Assembly: GCA_000708835.1 (NCBI GenBank)
Contig: DF237016.1
Coordinates: 1-64,000, forward strand
Direction: 5' to 3'
Source of the DNA: Klebsormidium nitens
Taxonomy: Eukaryota; Streptophyta; Klebsormidiophyceae; Klebsormidiales; Klebsormidiaceae
Length of the DNA: 64,000 nucleotides
Part shown: positions 59,412-64,000 of the stretch, piece by piece
Layout: every line of letters starts with the position of its first letter
How positions within the stretch are numbered: position 1 is the stretch's first letter
Notes under the pieces: generated by a model
What the model saw: only the letters and a program-made list of their open reading frames with translations
What the model was told of the DNA's origin: nothing
Database searches by the model: none
Made by a program: the position numbers and the translations under genes

Positions 59412-62400
59412 GCGAGGACTGGGGACCCGAATAGAAAACCGTTAGTTGAAAACTTGAGGTCACGGTCATAGTAACCAGAGCACTATCTCAAGGTCATTTC
59501 ACAATCTGAATACGGAAGCCGCAGGTTCTTTGATTGATCCACTTTAAACGCTAAATTGGGCTAGTGGTAGGAACGGGAGGTAATATCTTTACGAGTTACC
59601 GGCAAGCCGGATCAACGCATCAGGCCATTCAAGCTTTGTCCATATCTACCGCCTCGTTTGACCCGTCAGGCGAGAACTTCCATTGTATAGACTCAGGATA
59701 GTAGATAGTAGCTAGATCGACAGTGGAGCGAAGCAACTACCCAGTTCGCTACGTGGTGTTACTCATTTCGGAATCAATTGATGGGGTTTTAGAAGCTCGA
59801 AAGTTAGACATCATTGGCGAGCTCGTGAGGCAGGACTCTACGATCGGATCAAACAGGTCAAATTGTTCATTGAGTCATTAAGTGGATCATTCGTACTTGT
59901 ACAAGAGACTCCAATCCCAGGCCCATACAGACCCCTTCAGATTGTGCCTCACGTACAATATTCTCAGAAGCACGCGACAGTGACAAGCTGCAAATATGAT
60001 GAAAGAACAAGAAGTGTGTCCTGCATGCGTGTCACAGGGTGGGCAATACGTCGAATGCAGTCCAATCATTCGTATGTATAGTAGCCAGTACGTACGTACG
60101 CGTTAAATCGCCTAGCTCCGCTCATGCTCTTGACCTTGCGGCCAATGAATGAATCTGCTAATCAATGGCTTTGGCCGCCCGCGGGCAGGTTTGATTAACA
60201 TATAAGGCTCAACAGCAGGCATCGGTTGTCCGAGCACCTTCAGGCTTAGCCTGAAGATCTGCGACCGCCGGCTCCGACCGCGAGAGGAGGGACGGGCTGG
60301 CGCCCGGCCCGGGCCGGGCTATGCACGCATCAAATTGCAAGTAGACGGGCCCGCACGCTGCAGCCTATTGAATCACCCCGGTTGGCAGTCCCGAGCCCTT
60401 TTCCATTGACAATTACGTCCATGTATGCGCGCCGGGCGGCGTCACTTATGCTGAGCACTAAATAAAAAGACGGCGTCGACTAAATAGGCTTAAGCTTCCG
60501 ACCACTAGTCGACCTTTACTTGCACAACTTCCTGTGATGTGGCTCGCCGTCGCCCTTAAACGCTAATCGTGTGCAAGCAAGGTCACTTTTCCGGTATGTT
60601 TTGCGACTGCGGTAATCGAAATAGTAGAGTATTAGCAGCATCGATCTATGAGCATGTATTCGAAAGGTACTTTGAACTCCAACAGAGGAGGCCGATCTGC
60701 TGCTCACTCAAGTAGTATCCGCCGGCCAGGTATCCGCCCTGGCAGCGCCCAGCGCCTGAGTCGCGCTCAGCCAGGGGCGCCGCGCGGCCGCAGCAGAGCC
60801 AAACCCTTTCCCTTGTCAAAACCCCGTCACTCGCCGCGCCGAACTGATAGTGCGCCGCGCGATTGCCAAATTGGGCGGCCGGCCGCGGGGAATGATCGCG
60901 GGGGATCGCTTCGTGCATCTCTGCATGCAAGATATATAGAAAGACAGTCGACTCAAGTACGTACACCCAATGGTCAGTGTGCGCTGGGTGCGCGGCCGCG
61001 AGCCAGGACGCATGCAGGGCCAGTCGGCTTCAATATTCTCTCTGCATGAGCTGCGGGATGGCAGGGATGGCGTCCATATTGCTTTTATTGCTCTTATTGC
61101 TGCTGTTGACAAGGGATCGGCTTTCCGGGTCTGCATGTTTCATTCGTGTAGTTGACTCTCGGCGGCACTGATGCCAAGCGTCAAATATCATGGAACTCAA
61201 GTCGGGTCTGCTCGGAGCCTGGTCCCACTTCAATGCACTCGTAGCTGGCGCCGTCTATGGTGCTGGAAACGCGTATTTGCATAGTGAGAAAGGGACTTTA
61301 ACAGGCCTGGTGGCTGACGTTGCTCGCTGCTCGTTATCAGGCGCTTATGAAGGACTGGTCAATGGACAGAGACACATAGATAGACTTTCAGCATGCAATC
61401 AGACTCATCCGGAAAATGAAGCGGCTGAAAGTCAGGCAAGTGCACCCTTTGATGCATTTGAAGGATTTGGGATTTGGGATTTGGGCCAGTCATCAGCTTT
61501 GTGAGGAGTTATTTTAAGGTACTGCATGGACGCAGATCAGAGTCCTTGTGAATTCTGGCACGTTAGCTATCGTTGTGGTGGTCACCTGACTCTTATCTAA
61601 TCTCGAACGGATTGGGTTGTAAAGGGATTCTGTTGGAGTACTGGCAGAAGTTGGTAAGAATAGACAGTTGCAAACATTATATACAAGCATGCAGGCTTCT
61701 GTTTCAGCGAACCTGCCCGAAATGGCAAGTTCGATTGACAACTCGGACTCGGAAAGAGTGGAATCAAGCTTTAACTGAATGTGATGGCTACCACGTCCAC
61801 CTTGATGCGAGCCAGCACGGACAAGCCATAGAACATGCCAGCAGGAATTCTTGAGCTTCGAAACCTGCTTATGTTATTCGTCCAACGAGTCGTTGCTGCT
61901 CATAGAGGGGCCTCCTTACTTGGCACAGCTCCCAGTTCGATCAAGGCATGACCTGATTATGGTCGTGTTTCGAAGATAGTTGTAACTTTCTGTCGGTCTG
62001 CTGAAGGTAGCCCGATTCTGTGTGCAGGAACATCTTCCCCTCCGCCAGAATACAGATGTAAAGCAGAGAGAAGCACCCAAGCCCTTGCATAGTCCTAGCT
62101 CCAGTCCTAGAAAAGCCCCCACATTCACGTTGAACTTCAGCGCTGCTTACTTCCCTGTATAGCCGCAGATGCCAGGACCTCCACGCTCAGCTTCTCCCGC
62201 CAGTCTGCAAGCGGCAAACTAGAAAGCGTGCGCTTAGAATTGGTCTCTGTCTCCTTCTTCAATCGTCCCCTTGGAATCAGAGACGTGAGTGTGACGGTCG
62301 CTTCCAACAAAAAGGAAAAGAGCAAGCTGATCTTCACGAAAACAGAGCTAGACGTTTCAGTAAGGGGGGTAATGAGGACGTTTTCGGTTGCAAAGGCTGA

Positions 62401-64000
62401 GTCATCAGAGGTGTTGAGTACTGCAGCGTGTTTGCCCGGAACATCGAACCGGGGTAGTGAGTCGAAGCACCCGGCCCTATTGGATAGATTGAGAGGAGCG
62501 CTGAGGCAGGCCGCCTGGTACTCGGTCAGTCCATCAGCCTACCAAGGCTTGCATCCAGAGGCCAAAGGCGGCCATGAGAAGGAGGACAGGCATACGTTGG
62601 CTGAAGACGGCAACGCGGAAGTAAGGCTTTTCTTCGCCACGACGGGTTCCACCTCCTACATCTGTCTTGAGCTCCGGGTTCGTGCAACCCCTCTCGATCA
62701 TGTTCGCTACGGATCATTCTAGAATACTCAACTCGACAACTCTTTGCTGTAGTGAGATGTGCAGCAAACCTCGGAGGTGGGCTTCTAACCGTCGATCAAT
62801 TTTGCGTCTTTTGTCAGGATTCTTTGCTTCAGAAGTGGGGAAGTACGTGGTGGGGTGAATCCTTTGGACAAATAAACACCAAGGAGGAGACGCACCTTTG
62901 AATCGAGCTAGGGCTTATAGATTGTGAGCCCGCATTAGGATTGCGAGTATGTCGATCGTACACAGCTCAATCATAAGGGGCAACCAAGACAACTTGTGGG
63001 AATTCATGCTAGCTATAGGAAATCGACGAGCATGACGCTCTTGTAAGGTCCATGGCATAGAGAGTAGCTAGGGTGTTAATGATATAGATTGTACAGCATG
63101 CTGATAACGAAGGCTATGTACATTGGGTTGGGTACGGTAACGCTGACGACACGGTGGTTTGCAGCCCATGGGCAGTCTGGCAGATTGGCAGACCTGCAGC
63201 GGTAAGGGAGATTGAAGTTGGGCCGTATGTGCCCGCCATAGAGACCGCGTTGACTTGCAGTAGATAATATATATTGGCTAGATTCCAAGAGCCTGGTACG
63301 TTAAAGCACGTCACTACTTTATAGGTGGAACTGAGGTTGTCAGGAAGGAGGTGTTCGGTCGCGATCTTCAATTTCAATTTTGATCTAGCTCGCGACTGCA
63401 GTGCATCTCAATCATCAGCGGAAGCTAGCCATGTAAAGCATCGCGATGACGTACCTAGCCTGAGATGGATCGACTAGCATGTACGAATATATCCGGCCGA
63501 TAGTCGGAAAGAAAGCGTGTATATATTATTCAGAACATGAACAACTCGAGAATGCATTGCAGCCGACTTTTTCCCGCCTATAGCTGTATGGTTTCAACCG
63601 ATCCAAGAAAGGACATTTAAGGAAGCCACGCGGATCAAAAAATGAGCTTGAGAGTCAACTGTTCACTGCCAACCCACCGGCGCATGGATGATCTCAAGTG
63701 ACTGGCCCGTGCCCCACCAGCTACTCCTACAAGCGAATCTGAGTATCTCTCTTCAAAATTGCAGTTTCTGTACAATCGCTGCGTCTACGAGGCCTTGTTC
63801 CGTCAAAAACCTCGTCTACAAGCGGCCATATGCACAGTAGTTTGACGCATAACAAGTAACAATCAGGGCAAAATCTCTCAAAAAAACGCCGTCTCAGGTT
63901 TTGATCTCTCAAGAAACGGCCGGAAGTTTTGTTGAACCCCTCGAACAATGCAACAAGCTGTAACCTAAGGAGCAATGTTTTATGGAAACTCTAATACGTC
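59412..64000. other. Long region without a clear gene
   Basis: These 4.6 kb downstream of the kinase/CYTH gene are AT-richer, with many short frames. I find one small candidate ORF (61190-61504) and one open frame at 62228-62722 that lacks an ATG at its beginning. A GC-rich stretch at 62160-62209 has fair splice signals on the minus strand but no recognised protein. No repeats, tRNA or rRNA genes were identified. Confidence 0.5.
61190..61504 (+). CDS. Small hypothetical protein
   Basis: This is a 104-codon ATG-initiated ORF in an otherwise gene-free region. I do not recognise it. The first 70 residues are Gly/Ala-rich and moderately hydrophobic (LVAGAVYGAGNAYL, LTGLVADVARCSLSGAY), suggesting a compact membrane-associated or amphipathic domain. 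The tail is polar. It could be a complete small gene or the first exon of a longer one. Codon choice is less GC-biased than in neighbouring exons, which lowers confidence. Confidence 0.35.
   Translation: MELKSGLLGAWSHFNALVAGAVYGAGNAYLHSEKGTLTGLVADVARCSLSGAYEGLVNGQRHIDRLSACNQTHPENEAAESQASAPFDAFEGFGIWDLGQSSAL

Noticed and set aside
62228-62722. 164-codon plus-strand ORF
   Set aside because: It begins with GTG; the first ATG (about 62370) would leave 116 codons. No motif, and competing splice-like signals on the other strand make a call unsafe.
1-64000. Prokaryotic-style features, CRISPR arrays, rRNA or tRNA genes
   Set aside because: No spaced repeat arrays, ribosome-binding sites or operons. 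A few GTTCGA-like matches were checked by eye and do not fold as tRNA.

Overview
The window is nuclear DNA of a green plant, most likely a streptophyte alga or early-diverging land plant. GC-rich exons are split by many introns of roughly 100-650 bp with GT/GC...AG borders, and the gene set is plant-type: a separate IMP-family histidinol-phosphatase, a plant-type PEX14, a CW-less MORC ATPase, a GYF-containing ATXR7-like SET protein and TTM-type uridine kinase/CYTH proteins. A Klebsormidium-like genome would fit; this is inference from composition and gene content. I joined most exons by hand. Exon phases and the multiple-of-three check on total length agree for nine of the ten main genes; the tenth, an F-box gene, appears intronless.

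Layout, left to right: histidinol-phosphatase HISN7 (-, 684-4567); a short inverted-repeat transposon (4932-5222) in a divergent promoter; spliceosomal SmD2 (+, 5619-7741); a 2,313-residue SET1/ATXR7-like H3K4 methyltransferase (-, 8845-17864); a possible 533-bp inverted-repeat element (17987-18519); PEX14 (+, 19100-23124); a MORC ATPase (+, 24113-30952); origin recognition subunit ORC4 (-, 32753-38928); a tail-anchored protein of unknown function (-, 39118-40383); a zinc-knuckle plus KH RNA-binding protein (+, 40973-44937); an F-box-like protein (-, 46303-47370); a tandem uridine-kinase/CYTH protein with a C-terminal membrane anchor (+, 49048-59411). The last 4.6 kb hold one weak small ORF and no clear gene.

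The genes are housekeeping and chromatin functions (histidine synthesis, splicing, histone methylation, peroxisome import, silencing, replication licensing, RNA binding, protein turnover, phosphate/nucleotide metabolism). They do not form one pathway, and no operon or defence island is present. The most unusual signals are the internally duplicated kinase/CYTH gene, with intron positions shared between its halves and a GC-AG intron cutting the first Walker A motif; two GYF-like modules in the SET1-type protein; the long C-terminal extension of PEX14; the uncharacterised tail-anchored protein behind a perfect E2F-like box; and two inverted-repeat elements sitting in promoters.
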